A DNA stretch of 47,549 nt from Pleionea sp052032335. Lineage in GTDB: Bacteria; Pseudomonadota; Gammaproteobacteria; Enterobacterales; Kangiellaceae. The notes below the pieces were generated by a model. That model made no database searches, had not been told where the DNA came from, and saw nothing but the letters and a program-made list of their open reading frames with translations. Position numbers and translations under genes: made by a program. The DNA is taken from contig JBPEWV010000007.1 in the NCBI GenBank assembly GCA_052032335.1, positions 1-47,549 on the forward strand, given 5' to 3'. This document shows positions 27,153 through 36,472 of this stretch, one piece after another; positions within the stretch are counted from its first letter, which is position 1, and each line of letters starts with the position of its first letter.

Positions 27153-28415
27153 CTAGGGCCGAAAGACACGTTTTCGAACAGTGCTTACCACCGCTCTGGC
27201 TTTCGCTTCATCAAAAGAATATTTATCCACCAGTGTTTTTTCGGTGAGAGTCATTGCTCCAGCAACGCTATAAATACCATCGGCTTCGAGTGATTTCTTA
27301 TCGTCTTCATTGAGCATTTCAAGCTCATCAATGGATACCTTGCTTTCTTCATGAAGATTAGTCTCTCCAACTGGTGCCGGGAGTGGCTCCGGTCGTTCCA
27401 TTTTGGATCGAGCGTCTTCCAGCAAGTCTTGCGCAAGATCTTGTTTATTTTTGCCAAGAACCTCGATCAGCTTTTCTTCACCGGCATGGTAAAGCGCGTC
27501 TGCGTTTTCAATCTCAGCATTAATCAATTTTTTCTTCATTGTTGCTGTTAGATAATCGAAATCATTTAACGATATTTTTCGACCCTTGGCGATGTCATAT
27601 TTATAGTAATCCAATGTATCCCAGTGTTTTTTCTTCTTATAAAGTTTCCTGTCTATCGATTCGAGCCTTTCATTCAAGCAGTGCACATAATCCAAGAGTA
27701 TCGAATAGGGAATCAATTGATGGCGATCCGTTTCCAGATCGATGGTTTGAATGCCATTGCGTGTAAATCCGATTGTGGCCAGTATCAGAGTATCGGCATA
27801 CTCACTTTCCGGATCGATAAAGGTTAACTTGCCACAGGAAAAGATTCGATGCGTATCAATGATGTGTCTATTTTGAACAGAACAGTGTAACGATTCTTTT
27901 TCGTACGGCTTATGGCATAGAAACTCAATTTTCGATCCATAGCATAGACCACTGATGCCATATTCTGTATCGTGACTTTGGCACGAGTCTGGCGCGCCGG
28001 CTTCTTTTCGTTTTTCAACCGGTACGTAGGACACAACCAGATAACCGTAACACAAATTCTGTTGCTTATCGTTTCCACTATCGTCGATTGAACACGAATC
28101 AGGGTTACCCAAACAGGCCAAAGCCACTTCTTCTAAATCGATGTCTTGATCTTCTTCGATAACAATGGGGTTACCTGCAGGTGTTTTACCATAGCCTTTA
28201 CTCACATATACGCGCCAGAATATATTGTCTTTCTCATAAATTATTTGGACACCAGCTCCACAAACCATCCCCCACCCACTCAAATGCTGCGTATCAAGAG
28301 CACGTATTCGATCTTGAAACTGTTGCTCTTCAGACAAGTGATGAGCCCGAATGGATTGTCGATCAAAATATTGAGGCCGCTTCAAGTAGGCATCAAGCTC
28401 GTCCGACTTAGCCAT
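27153..28415 (-). CDS. eCIS accessory protein with shared N-terminal module and helix-hairpin-helix tail
   Basis: The 420-residue product starts at ATG 28415, which has AGGAGG eight nt upstream; an upstream start at 28460 lacks this. Residues about 8-100 form a module that is recognisably the same as in the preceding gene: PQYFDRQSIRAHHLSEEQQF, then L.GWGMVCGAGVQI, then a 'yvs.G.a.tpaGnpI.i..d.dI' stretch. A Cys-rich mid-section (CLGNPDSCS, SCQSHD, CYGSK, CHKP) follows. The C-terminal 130 residues contain two helix-hairpin-helix-like units (around ALYHAGEEKLIEVLG and DGIYSVAGAMTLTEKTLVD), similar to DUF4332-type repeats. It overlaps the stop of the upstream gene by 8 nt. Role unknown; likely a baseplate or exterior component. 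Confidence 0.7.
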   Translation of the reverse strand: MAKSDELDAYLKRPQYFDRQSIRAHHLSEEQQFQDRIRALDTQHLSGWGMVCGAGVQIIYEKDNIFWRVYVSKGYGKTPAGNPIVIEEDQDIDLEEVALACLGNPDSCSIDDSGNDKQQNLCYGYLVVSYVPVEKRKEAGAPDSCQSHDTEYGISGLCYGSKIEFLCHKPYEKESLHCSVQNRHIIDTHRIFSCGKLTFIDPESEYADTLILATIGFTRNGIQTIDLETDRHQLIPYSILLDYVHCLNERLESIDRKLYKKKKHWDTLDYYKYDIAKGRKISLNDFDYLTATMKKKLINAEIENADALYHAGEEKLIEVLGKNKQDLAQDLLEDARSKMERPEPLPAPVGETNLHEESKVSIDELEMLNEDDKKSLEADGIYSVAGAMTLTEKTLVDKYSFDEAKARAVVSTVRKRVFRP

Positions 28416-31104
28416 TTCGTCTACCTCCTCGAGTACTGCCGCCTCTAGTAACTCGACCATTGGTTACCACTACATCTCGAATTACTGGTTCAGGGTTGTC
28501 GGTACTTCCGTCTCTGCCGATATAAAACCAGGAGTAAAACTGATTACCCATTCGACCGTTTCCTGTGCGGTACCCTTCTTCCGAAGAAATGAGTCCTGCT
28601 CGATGATTTGCATCGATGATATGGCCTTCTTTGGTCTGTATTAAGTCACCGTGCAAGATAAATCGAACCAGCATCGGAGATTTAATGTCATCGTTGTAAT
28701 CGATAAAAGGTCTAATAATAATCGCATTAGGCTCTTCTTCGTCCGAGACTTCTTTGACATTAACCACGCGGTTGTTTTCATCAATATCACCATCGTCGAC
28801 AACACCAGGAACCCATTCAATTCTCGTAGGTCCTGCCAATTCGGCAAAAAAGGCTGTCGCTCCATACAATTCAAAACGTGCTTCGAAAAATGGCGCTCGC
28901 GTAGAACGAGACAACAAGCTTGTTTCTATCGGTTGGTCGAATGCGATCACTAATCCCATCGCTTCGAGGAATTTGTCGTACTCCAAATTGTTGTCTGCCA
29001 ACATTTCGTCATGCACCCAACTGACAGCCCGAATATGTCCGACCTCAGGATCGTTTAAAGGCCCAGGCTCCCCTTGAGGGCCTCGCTCTCCTCGTTCACC
29101 AGGTTCCCCTTGTTCACCGGGCGGACCTTGCTCACCTGGCGCACCATCCTGACCGTCTTCGCCATCTTGCCCATCATTTCCTGCTGGACCAATTTCACCA
29201 CGCGGACCTGGCATTCCATTTGCTAACCCTTGCTCAATCAAGCAGTGGATCACATCACGCAATTGTTGTGCACTGGGCACAATGTTTCGTATTTTTAAAT
29301 TATCAATCCAGTTAACCTCATCCAGAGACTGACCAATAAGTTCGTCCACCATAGGAAGCTCAGATTGATAATTTTCAATTAATGCTAATAGAACAAAATC
29401 GTCATCGGTGCATTCTTTACAACCATCCAGGCTTTTATAAAATAACGTTTCACAATCTTCTTCTTGTATGTCAACAATGGCCAACAATCCCCGATCTGGT
29501 TCTAATTCGGGATTATCGTCGTACGCTAAAACAAACAAATGTTCACCGCGATAGCTCAGCTTAGCTTCGAATCCTTCACCATTAATTTTAACCGTACTAT
29601 TGATCCCTTCTTCCGATGGCGAGCCGACTTGTGATTCAATGGCTTGGTGTAAATCGATGGACTTTAAATTCCCTTGTTCCGCCAGGTTTAATTCATCAGA
29701 CTCGCCATTATCAATTACATAGGCCCAACGTTCGTTCGCTGAAATAGACAGCGATACAGGTACTCCCGGCCAGGTAACTCCTCCGCCTTGCTGCACTAAA
29801 ACTTCTTCATGTCGATCGAACTGAAATGCTCGAATAAATCCGGCCGAGTCATTGCGCGATAAAATGTAGACCATCTCACCATCGCTACTAATCGCAACAT
29901 CGATAATATTCTCATCGTCATTAATAGCTTCCAACTGGACCTCAGCGGCCTCCGGATCAACGCTGCCTGAAAATAAACTGCTCACACTGGTTAAAAATAA
30001 TGCCGTGTCACCGGACTCTTTTTGCAGTATGGAAAATGTAAAACTTCCATCTGGGGTGATATTCAACTGAGCTCGAATTCTTGACTCATCATCACCATCA
30101 AAAGGCGAATCGATCAATTGAGTTGATGTTGGAACTGGCTCTGCGCCTTCTCCTTTCAACCAGTTTTTTATTTCACTCCCTGAATAGGCACTTAAACTTC
30201 CATTACCGGGTGACAACGCAAACAAAGAATCATCCACACGAGAGCTCACCAAATAAGCCGCTTGCTCAATAGAAAGTTGAAAGTCGGGTGTATTTTGAGT
30301 TCGTATGGTTTCTTCAACAAAAAACCAAATCTGAGGTTGCTCATCGTCGTGAGTAGAAACCAGAATATGATCAGCCAACGTATTCGAAATAACATCTAAA
30401 GCATTACTGCCAACATCCACTGCGGTAACAAGATCATGATTATCGTCACGATAAACGTATAATTTACTCGAACTGTCTTCATTATGCTGAGCCAGTAAGT
30501 AATAACGCTGATGCAAGTGATCCGCCATGAACGACTTTGGCATTTGCTGACTGATGGCAATGCTATGATTCCACTCTAACTTCGCACTGGCCGGTTTAAA
30601 TGCGGGCGTAATATTATTATCCGAACGTGATTCAAGGACAACTTCGTATTGCTCTTTAATACGATTCGCTGCGCTATCATCGTCGGAGCAAAAGCAATCG
30701 GTTAACATCAGGGGAACATGCTCAGCTTCAGATTCACAGTAACGGAGCCCAATGACAATCGACTCTACGCTTTCTTCCTTCTCTAACTGTTCTTCAACCC
30801 AGGACTGAATGTCGATTCGAATATCATTGGGAACAATAATTTCCTGACCGCAACAATCAATAGCGAGTCCAGCTTCGAGCACAACGTATTTAGTGCGGCA
30901 ACCTTCGTTAGGATGCTGAACAACTTTGAGACCACAGACGGTTCCCGAACCATGTAATGTTTGGTTGTGAAGTCGATTTTTTTTTATAAAGTAATGTTGT
31001 TCGGTCGTAAAATCTCTTTCTTCCATCAACTTTCCGTCGAAAAAATTATTTCTAACGGGCTCGTCGATGCCACAACCGATACAATCTTTTGTTCCACGAG
31101 TCAT
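28408..31104 (-). CDS. eCIS fibre-like protein: shared N-terminal module, beta-propeller region and collagen-like stalk
   Basis: The 898-residue product starts at ATG 31104 (AAGGA nine nt upstream). A Cys-containing N-terminal module (about 10-115: NNFFDGKLMEERDFTTEQHYF, LHGSGTVCGLKVV) is shared with the next gene. Residues about 180-560 are beta-rich, with repeated 'D..G..VY.LSR' and 'I..NERWAYVID' phrases suggesting a WD40/YVTN-like propeller. A run of 18 uninterrupted Gly-X-Y triplets (630-683) should form a collagen-like triple helix, followed by a C-terminal beta-rich head containing DANHRAG and RTGNGRMGNQFYSWFYI. This looks like a trimeric tail fibre or spike that contacts a target. It is located where Pvc13-like fibres lie, after the baseplate genes. 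It may replace a conventional fibre. Confidence 0.75.
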   Translation of the reverse strand: MTRGTKDCIGCGIDEPVRNNFFDGKLMEERDFTTEQHYFIKKNRLHNQTLHGSGTVCGLKVVQHPNEGCRTKYVVLEAGLAIDCCGQEIIVPNDIRIDIQSWVEEQLEKEESVESIVIGLRYCESEAEHVPLMLTDCFCSDDDSAANRIKEQYEVVLESRSDNNITPAFKPASAKLEWNHSIAISQQMPKSFMADHLHQRYYLLAQHNEDSSSKLYVYRDDNHDLVTAVDVGSNALDVISNTLADHILVSTHDDEQPQIWFFVEETIRTQNTPDFQLSIEQAAYLVSSRVDDSLFALSPGNGSLSAYSGSEIKNWLKGEGAEPVPTSTQLIDSPFDGDDESRIRAQLNITPDGSFTFSILQKESGDTALFLTSVSSLFSGSVDPEAAEVQLEAINDDENIIDVAISSDGEMVYILSRNDSAGFIRAFQFDRHEEVLVQQGGGVTWPGVPVSLSISANERWAYVIDNGESDELNLAEQGNLKSIDLHQAIESQVGSPSEEGINSTVKINGEGFEAKLSYRGEHLFVLAYDDNPELEPDRGLLAIVDIQEEDCETLFYKSLDGCKECTDDDFVLLALIENYQSELPMVDELIGQSLDEVNWIDNLKIRNIVPSAQQLRDVIHCLIEQGLANGMPGPRGEIGPAGNDGQDGEDGQDGAPGEQGPPGEQGEPGERGERGPQGEPGPLNDPEVGHIRAVSWVHDEMLADNNLEYDKFLEAMGLVIAFDQPIETSLLSRSTRAPFFEARFELYGATAFFAELAGPTRIEWVPGVVDDGDIDENNRVVNVKEVSDEEEPNAIIIRPFIDYNDDIKSPMLVRFILHGDLIQTKEGHIIDANHRAGLISSEEGYRTGNGRMGNQFYSWFYIGRDGSTDNPEPVIRDVVVTNGRVTRGGSTRGGRRNG
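29056..29217 (-). repeat. Collagen-like Gly-X-Y repeat, 18 triplets
   Basis: The codons spell 18 consecutive Gly-X-Y triplets, mostly GEP, GER, GQD and GPx types, rich in charged pairs that stabilise bacterial collagen without hydroxyproline. It begins GMPGPRGEIGPAGND and ends GPL. The stretch separates the propeller region from the C-terminal head. Confidence 0.9.
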
Positions 31105-31146
31105 TGTTGTTTTTCCTTTCATATGAACAACAGAATTCGCAACTGG

Positions 31147-33243
31147 TTAACACGATAAGTTGTGAAAAGAAGCTGCTTTACCTTTGTTTAAAATAGAACT
31201 TACGCCTAACTCAGTTTCATCGAGCACAGCTAACTCTCGTCGACCAACAATCATATCGACACCCACCCTTGACTGACATCCCACGACAATCTTCGAGTCG
31301 ATAAAGGCAATATCAAACACAGTATGAGCTGGCTTTTGAGCGGCAACCATTTGTTTAAACCGTTCTTGACGAGATGCACTGGTCGCTAGAACTAAAGGCA
31401 ACACCACAGTAAAACGGTGTGCTTTAGAGGCATCCATGTCATCAATCAATAGTTTCTTTCCGGCGAGTACAACTGAACTTTTTTTTCCCAAGTATCGTTC
31501 GAAAGCATAATGTTCAATAATTTGAGGGAAAGGAGCCGTAAGTCCGGTGTACCATCGCAGCAATTGCTTTAATCCGTTCATGGTTCCGCGTTGGCGATAA
31601 AAAACCATGAGTTCACTGATAATCTGTCGCTTCTTATCAACCGGCGTATCGGGAAAGAAATCCCAGTGAAACCAGCTAGCTAACCAGTTGAGAAATGCCT
31701 CATCAGGCACCGTAAATGGCGATAAATATCGTGCGAAATGGTCCGACTGATAACCAAGTTGATCAAATATAAGATCAAAGTAGCTCAAAAATCGATCTAG
31801 GAAATGACGGCTTTCGTTATCTTGGTGATAAACCGGTGGCAACCACTGCAACGATGACTGACGAGGTCCTTCGATATTGACGGCTTCTATTTTGGTTGAA
31901 GAATAACCATCACCATAGAACTCTATCGACAAATACAAAAACCGTCCGGGTAAACTTTGAACAAGAACGTGTGGCCTATCGGTACTATCCAATCGAATTG
32001 CTGTCGACCAAGGTTGCTGGAAATCGCCAGTAATCTCAGAATCTGTTAGTAAGCGATCGGACGTTTTGGTTTGAATAACCAATGAAGTATTTGGCAAAAC
32101 TCGGGTTTGAAACACCAATCTGTCCCAACGAAATTGATCGGAATCACCCTCAATGGGCGGGCTAATCAACCGCCGTGACTTTTTCATTCGAATGCGTTTT
32201 GACACGGTAACGATTGCAATTCTACTGACGCTCTTTTCGGATCCCTCGCCATATTCAGACGTGATATAACCCTTCCGATCGATACCGGATTGTTTCAATA
32301 AACCAGCTTCGCAATCAGGGAAAAACAGGTTCGGTTGAAACAATTCACCCTCACGTAAAATAAGCGGCGGCAATTTATTCGCTATACCATTTAAATCTAC
32401 CAAGCTTTCAATAGGATCAGTTTGATTGACTCTCCAATGTCCATTCACTTTCTCCCATTGCCAATCATCGAGACACCAAACTCGATATTCAGAATTCATA
32501 TAGCTGGCTGACTCAGGTGTTGACGCTTGATGGCGTAAAATAAGAACCCGCTCGTCTTTTAAGGTCGTTAAAGCATCAACATGCCCTATCTTATGGTTTG
32601 GAATGAAGACAGTTTCTAGGTGTTGAAACCTTGCCCCTATCCGAATGATACGACCATCCGGGTCATCCAAAGACTCAGGTGGTGTATTGAGACCTATAAG
32701 GTAGCTTCCGTTTTTTCCCTGGGTGATTGCGTTGGGAATTTCGGTCTCCGTATGAAATATGTGTTTAACCTGTAATGTTGGCCACTGATACCAAATAACT
32801 TGTCTTTTACCCGCATCACAGACCACCAGTTCATTTTTATTTGAAAACAATAGATCGATCGGCTGGCGCAAGCTGTATGGCGACGCATCATCTTCTGACC
32901 TTTGCCGCCAAAGAGGACGCCAAGAATGAATAGCGGGGGAATAGCAAATAAGACGCTGATGCGCACGATCAATCGCCAAAACAATACCATTTTGGAGATG
33001 CGTAACGCCTTTAGGTGTGGTTAGGCCACCAAAACTTCCGGAGTTCTCGCTAACAGGAAGCGGCTGTTGATCTTTATCTTTTAGTTCTAAAAAGCCATCG
33101 TAATCAACCAGCTCATCGGAGCGGCTCCATTCACGCCATCGAATTGACTCACCAATACCTCCGGGTGTGTATTGATAGGCTTCAGTCACTCGATGATAAA
33201 AAGGTTTTCGGTACTTAAATGGGAGTTTTGATTCAATACTCAT
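31147..33243 (-). CDS. Tail protein with N-terminal beta-propeller and C-terminal gpI-like domain (Pvc12-like)
   Basis: The 698-residue product has a beta-rich N-terminal half (about 60-330) with NHL-like repeat phrases such as LVVCDAGKRQVIWYQWP and GVTHLQNGIVLAIDRAHQRL. The C-terminal half contains the phage tail protein I / TIGR02242 pattern, about residues 464-570: LPPVYHQDNESRHFLDRFL, then DEAFLNWLASWFHWDF and VFYRQRGTMNGLKQLLRWYTGL. That domain connects the baseplate wedge to fibres in phage P2 and in eCIS. Its ATG lies inside the end of the baseplate-J gene (11-nt overlap), which signals tight coupling. The propeller fusion is an elaboration of the normal short gpI protein. Confidence 0.85.
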   Translation of the reverse strand: MSIESKLPFKYRKPFYHRVTEAYQYTPGGIGESIRWREWSRSDELVDYDGFLELKDKDQQPLPVSENSGSFGGLTTPKGVTHLQNGIVLAIDRAHQRLICYSPAIHSWRPLWRQRSEDDASPYSLRQPIDLLFSNKNELVVCDAGKRQVIWYQWPTLQVKHIFHTETEIPNAITQGKNGSYLIGLNTPPESLDDPDGRIIRIGARFQHLETVFIPNHKIGHVDALTTLKDERVLILRHQASTPESASYMNSEYRVWCLDDWQWEKVNGHWRVNQTDPIESLVDLNGIANKLPPLILREGELFQPNLFFPDCEAGLLKQSGIDRKGYITSEYGEGSEKSVSRIAIVTVSKRIRMKKSRRLISPPIEGDSDQFRWDRLVFQTRVLPNTSLVIQTKTSDRLLTDSEITGDFQQPWSTAIRLDSTDRPHVLVQSLPGRFLYLSIEFYGDGYSSTKIEAVNIEGPRQSSLQWLPPVYHQDNESRHFLDRFLSYFDLIFDQLGYQSDHFARYLSPFTVPDEAFLNWLASWFHWDFFPDTPVDKKRQIISELMVFYRQRGTMNGLKQLLRWYTGLTAPFPQIIEHYAFERYLGKKSSVVLAGKKLLIDDMDASKAHRFTVVLPLVLATSASRQERFKQMVAAQKPAHTVFDIAFIDSKIVVGCQSRVGVDMIVGRRELAVLDETELGVSSILNKGKAASFHNLSC

Positions 33244-35620
33244 AACTCACCTTTATATTCATAACATCCCGACTTAGGTGAATCAGTTGTTCCGGCTCTA
33301 TTTCAATTCGATCATCACTGTTCAATGTGCCATCCAATGAAAGCGATAAATCAAACGCTCGAGAGACGCCTTCTATATTTAATACCTCGCAAAATATATC
33401 CGATAGATAAATATCTTCTCCGAAAGGCCAGCCATTGCCCTCACGGCCACCAACAACCGGGTGAAAAAATGCCAACAAGCGTTGCTTAACGGTATCGGTA
33501 ATTTCTTTGAGATCGTATTCGGACTGAATTTTGATGCTCAGGTTAAGCGCTGTCACTGAAACGTACTGAGGACCCACAACAAAAAGTTGAGTGGTAATGA
33601 GACGTCTTGGATTTAAGTGTGCGCAAACCGCTTTAATTTCTGCTTCTGACGGTTGTGGTCGGGATGTTGTTTTGTAGGGTAATACAACAACCGTGACCGC
33701 ACCGGGCACATCGCGATCGATGTCTAAATCGTCTTCATCTTTAACAATTTTAACATTGGGCAACGCATACGCAGAATGAATCGGAACGGAGGGTGTGTTA
33801 AGTGCAAGTTCTGCAAAGTCTTCTGCTGTAACAGCTCGATCTCGGTGTCGAATCTCGTGTCCGGCGCGTAATCGCGTCTGTTTTTCAGACTCTGTATTTT
33901 GGCCTCCGATTGCAGGCAATGGATTGGTTACGCTATCGACGTATTTGATAGCTCGTTTTAATTTGGTTATGGTATGACTGCCGACATTAGCTGCAACACC
34001 GCCCCCAACTTTTAATGACCGAGCAAAGATTTGATGCCCCGCAGGAGGAATAGCGCCAAAAATCCCGTCGCCAAATTGAATCGACTGAGTATTGGAGTCA
34101 AATATGAAAACATTCGACTCTGAATTACTGCCGTAGAAATCCGATCGCCATTCCCAAACGACTTGTGTGTTCTTTGATGCCACCATAATTTCAATTAAAG
34201 GCGTATTGGTATCGGTATCAAATAGCAAAGGCGATCTTGGCAAACTGAACTCTTGATTGGGCTTACCATTACTCACACCCAGTCGTTGGTCGTACCAGGT
34301 TTCTTGTGCAGCAGCCGTGACCGTGTTTAAATAAATGCCTTTGAACAAACGACTCGCAAACTCGTTCCCTTTGGGTTTTATACGTAGCCAGATCATCGGC
34401 GTTTGGGCTACCGCTGGCGTCTGATAGTCATCGCTTAAATCGGCCCAATCATCTTTCGAACGAATGGCCACTGTATCAAGCACAAGGCCGGCTGTATCCA
34501 AAATGTCTTCTAACGAAGTTCCGCCGTCACAACACGATTTAATACTATTCAATAAGTCGGCATCGGTAACCCCCATATCCGACCATTCCTCATCTTTAAT
34601 ATCTGCAGCAGCAATAATCCCCTGCTCAATGTCCTGGACAAGCTCACTATGGTTAGAAGGCGGACGCAATGTCCCGATAGCTTCCCAAACAGGTCGGGGT
34701 AGTTGAGAAAACTTATGCAACGGAATGTTGCCGGGCAATTCGAGGGAGACATGCCCTGAATGCGAAAAATTCTGTCCATCACCATCGACAACCACGTTGG
34801 TCCAGCTGGCATCATCAAAAAAGGTTTCGCTGTCGACAGAAGAAAAGTAGTCCCAGTCAACCAATTCATTCGCTAACGTTTTCTCATGTGGCAATAAAGC
34901 AACCTCTGCATAAGGCCCCATTATTTGTTTCTCTGTGCCTTCATCCTTATAATAATCGTATATATCCGATGCCGAAACGGTAAGGTTAAGTTCACCCTCT
35001 GGCCATCGATCTTGTAGATAATCTTCCGGTTTATCAATTTTTTGATGCGGTCGTAACGCTATCCCAACATACATTCCACGCACCTCACCATCTTGACTCA
35101 AAAAGGGATAAAACGGCGCCGTCACAGTTATTTCCGCTTCTTTCGAGTTAAACTCCGTCACTAGACGATAATCGTGGGGTTCGACGTTAGGAACAATTAA
35201 CGCACCAATTGCAGCGTTGATCGCTGTGAGTGAACGCTCGGTTTCAAAAGTAACCGGATTCGTCAGCTCTGCGTCGTCAACCTCTAGCTTGGAGCCTTTT
35301 GCAATATTAACAATCAAAGCCGCGTCTTTTACGCCAAGATCTTTTTTAAGTTTAAAGGCGACATCGGTTTTTGCAGCTGTTGCCAGGTTGGGTTTAACAC
35401 CTAGCAACTCAACAAACTTTTCGTAATTTTTATCCGGGAGCTGATTGATTTGATACAATAAGGTTTCGGTCATCCAGGCATGGACTTTCACTAATGTAAT
35501 TCCTGGATCGGTATCGTTGAAGTTCGTCCACTCGGGCGTAAACTGTGGAATTAGATTTTTAGCTTCGTTGACCAGGTCTTCACTGGTTCTCAAATCCAAT
35601 TTTGGCGCTTCTTTAGCCAT
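33233..35620 (-). CDS. Baseplate J-like wedge protein (Pvc11/gp6-like)
   Basis: The 795-residue product has the baseplate-J signatures: near the N-terminus NDTDPGITLVKVHAWMTETLLYQ, then LPDKNYEKFVELLG; in the middle SIQFGDGIFGAIPPAGHQI; and after it VTAEDFAELALNTPSVPIHSAYALPN and VAVKQ-like C-terminal strands. This is the inner-wedge component that triggers baseplate opening and sheath contraction in related systems. Long residues between 150 and 480 are expansions relative to P2 gpJ and typical of eCIS Pvc11-like proteins. It follows the gp25-like gene by 14 nt and overlaps the next gene by 11 nt. The ribosome site is modest (AGGATAATG). Confidence 0.93.
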   Translation of the reverse strand: MAKEAPKLDLRTSEDLVNEAKNLIPQFTPEWTNFNDTDPGITLVKVHAWMTETLLYQINQLPDKNYEKFVELLGVKPNLATAAKTDVAFKLKKDLGVKDAALIVNIAKGSKLEVDDAELTNPVTFETERSLTAINAAIGALIVPNVEPHDYRLVTEFNSKEAEITVTAPFYPFLSQDGEVRGMYVGIALRPHQKIDKPEDYLQDRWPEGELNLTVSASDIYDYYKDEGTEKQIMGPYAEVALLPHEKTLANELVDWDYFSSVDSETFFDDASWTNVVVDGDGQNFSHSGHVSLELPGNIPLHKFSQLPRPVWEAIGTLRPPSNHSELVQDIEQGIIAAADIKDEEWSDMGVTDADLLNSIKSCCDGGTSLEDILDTAGLVLDTVAIRSKDDWADLSDDYQTPAVAQTPMIWLRIKPKGNEFASRLFKGIYLNTVTAAAQETWYDQRLGVSNGKPNQEFSLPRSPLLFDTDTNTPLIEIMVASKNTQVVWEWRSDFYGSNSESNVFIFDSNTQSIQFGDGIFGAIPPAGHQIFARSLKVGGGVAANVGSHTITKLKRAIKYVDSVTNPLPAIGGQNTESEKQTRLRAGHEIRHRDRAVTAEDFAELALNTPSVPIHSAYALPNVKIVKDEDDLDIDRDVPGAVTVVVLPYKTTSRPQPSEAEIKAVCAHLNPRRLITTQLFVVGPQYVSVTALNLSIKIQSEYDLKEITDTVKQRLLAFFHPVVGGREGNGWPFGEDIYLSDIFCEVLNIEGVSRAFDLSLSLDGTLNSDDRIEIEPEQLIHLSRDVMNIKVSYEY

Positions 35621-35634
35621 TATCCTGTGCCTGT

Positions 35635-36021
35635 CTATTCATTTAAGTAAAATGGGTACACCAGATTGTGGTGTGTGTTGTTACTGCGAAGTCGATATTC
35701 GACCTGTATGAATAATTGATTCATGCTCTGCGCATCACTGCTTACATTGATCGATAAAACATCAATTCGAGGTTCGAAGCGGATTAACGACTGACGCACT
35801 TCTTCAGCAATCAATGAACGCGTATTGGGGTTATTTGGAGAAAACAAAAATCGAGTTAAATCACAACCAAACTCTGGCTGCATGACACGACTTTTCTTCG
35901 GCGTCCCCAACAAGATGGCAATGGCTTCTTCCACCAGCTGGGCACCCTCAGAGTAAGACAAACTTCCTCGCGCATTCACACGTATGGGAAACTTCCAGCC
36001 TTTACCTAAAAATTCCGACAT
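35635..36021 (-). CDS. Baseplate wedge protein, gp25/GpW family (Pvc9-like)
   Basis: The 128-residue product starts at ATG 36021 right after the PAAR-like stop, with a GGTGGGGGA ribosome site overlapping that gene; a longer in-frame upstream extension merely reads the neighbouring gene in another frame. It shows the gp25 pattern: GWKFPIRVN, then VEEAIAILLGTPKKSRVMQPEFGCDL, and FEPRIDVLSI near the C-terminus. gp25 homologues are the most conserved wedge component of contractile tails and nucleate sheath assembly. Length is normal for the family. Confidence 0.95.
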   Translation of the reverse strand: MSEFLGKGWKFPIRVNARGSLSYSEGAQLVEEAIAILLGTPKKSRVMQPEFGCDLTRFLFSPNNPNTRSLIAEEVRQSLIRFEPRIDVLSINVSSDAQSMNQLFIQVEYRLRSNNTHHNLVYPFYLNE

Positions 36022-36022
36022 A

Positions 36023-36472
36023 TTAATCCCCCACCAAAACCGACGGGTCGGACGAAAGAACCATTCCTTGCGCATTTCCCGGTGCATCTTTACCAGTTGC
36101 GTTTTGCGCCGTGGTATCCATAAAACGAACAATCCCGGCTCCGTTCGGACCGTACAAAACCGAGCCACTAAATTGGGTAAAATAACAAACGCCATTTTGG
36201 GAGCCACTGGTTACTCCGGAACTGGGATCGGCAGGCTCAGCGCCCGTTGAACTGTCATTCGGTGATTTATCAACCGACGAAGTTTCCAATAAAACGTGTT
36301 TGCCACCAACGAATAATTCTTGATTGGATTCATCACTAATTTCAGTTGCATCAGATAACTGAGCAATATTGGGATAAGGAATCGGCACTGGTCCGGCTGG
36401 AGGTATGGTCGTTAAACAAATATCCGGAAAAGCAAATGCAATGTTATCGGCTGGCGCAATCGGTTTTCCCAT
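36023..36472 (-). CDS. PAAR-like tip protein with DUF4150 domain (Pvc10-like position)
   Basis: The 149-residue product begins with a DUF4150-type motif: AFAFPDICLTTIPPAGPVPIPYPN, then KHVLLETSSVDKSPND and GVCYFTQFSGSVLYGP. DUF4150 proteins are PAAR-like cone tips that sharpen the spike in T6SS and related systems. The gene shares TGATG with the end of the upstream DUF2169-like gene and directly precedes gp25. In eCIS the tip is often a different PAAR family, so this DUF4150 form is noteworthy. There are few Cys and His residues, so metal binding is not assured. Confidence 0.8.
   Translation of the reverse strand: MGKPIAPADNIAFAFPDICLTTIPPAGPVPIPYPNIAQLSDATEISDESNQELFVGGKHVLLETSSVDKSPNDSSTGAEPADPSSGVTSGSQNGVCYFTQFSGSVLYGPNGAGIVRFMDTTAQNATGKDAPGNAQGMVLSSDPSVLVGD

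Noticed and set aside
35635..36207. 190-codon version of the gp25 ORF
   Set aside because: Its first 62 codons read the PAAR-like gene in another frame; the ribosome site and family pattern place the start at 36021.
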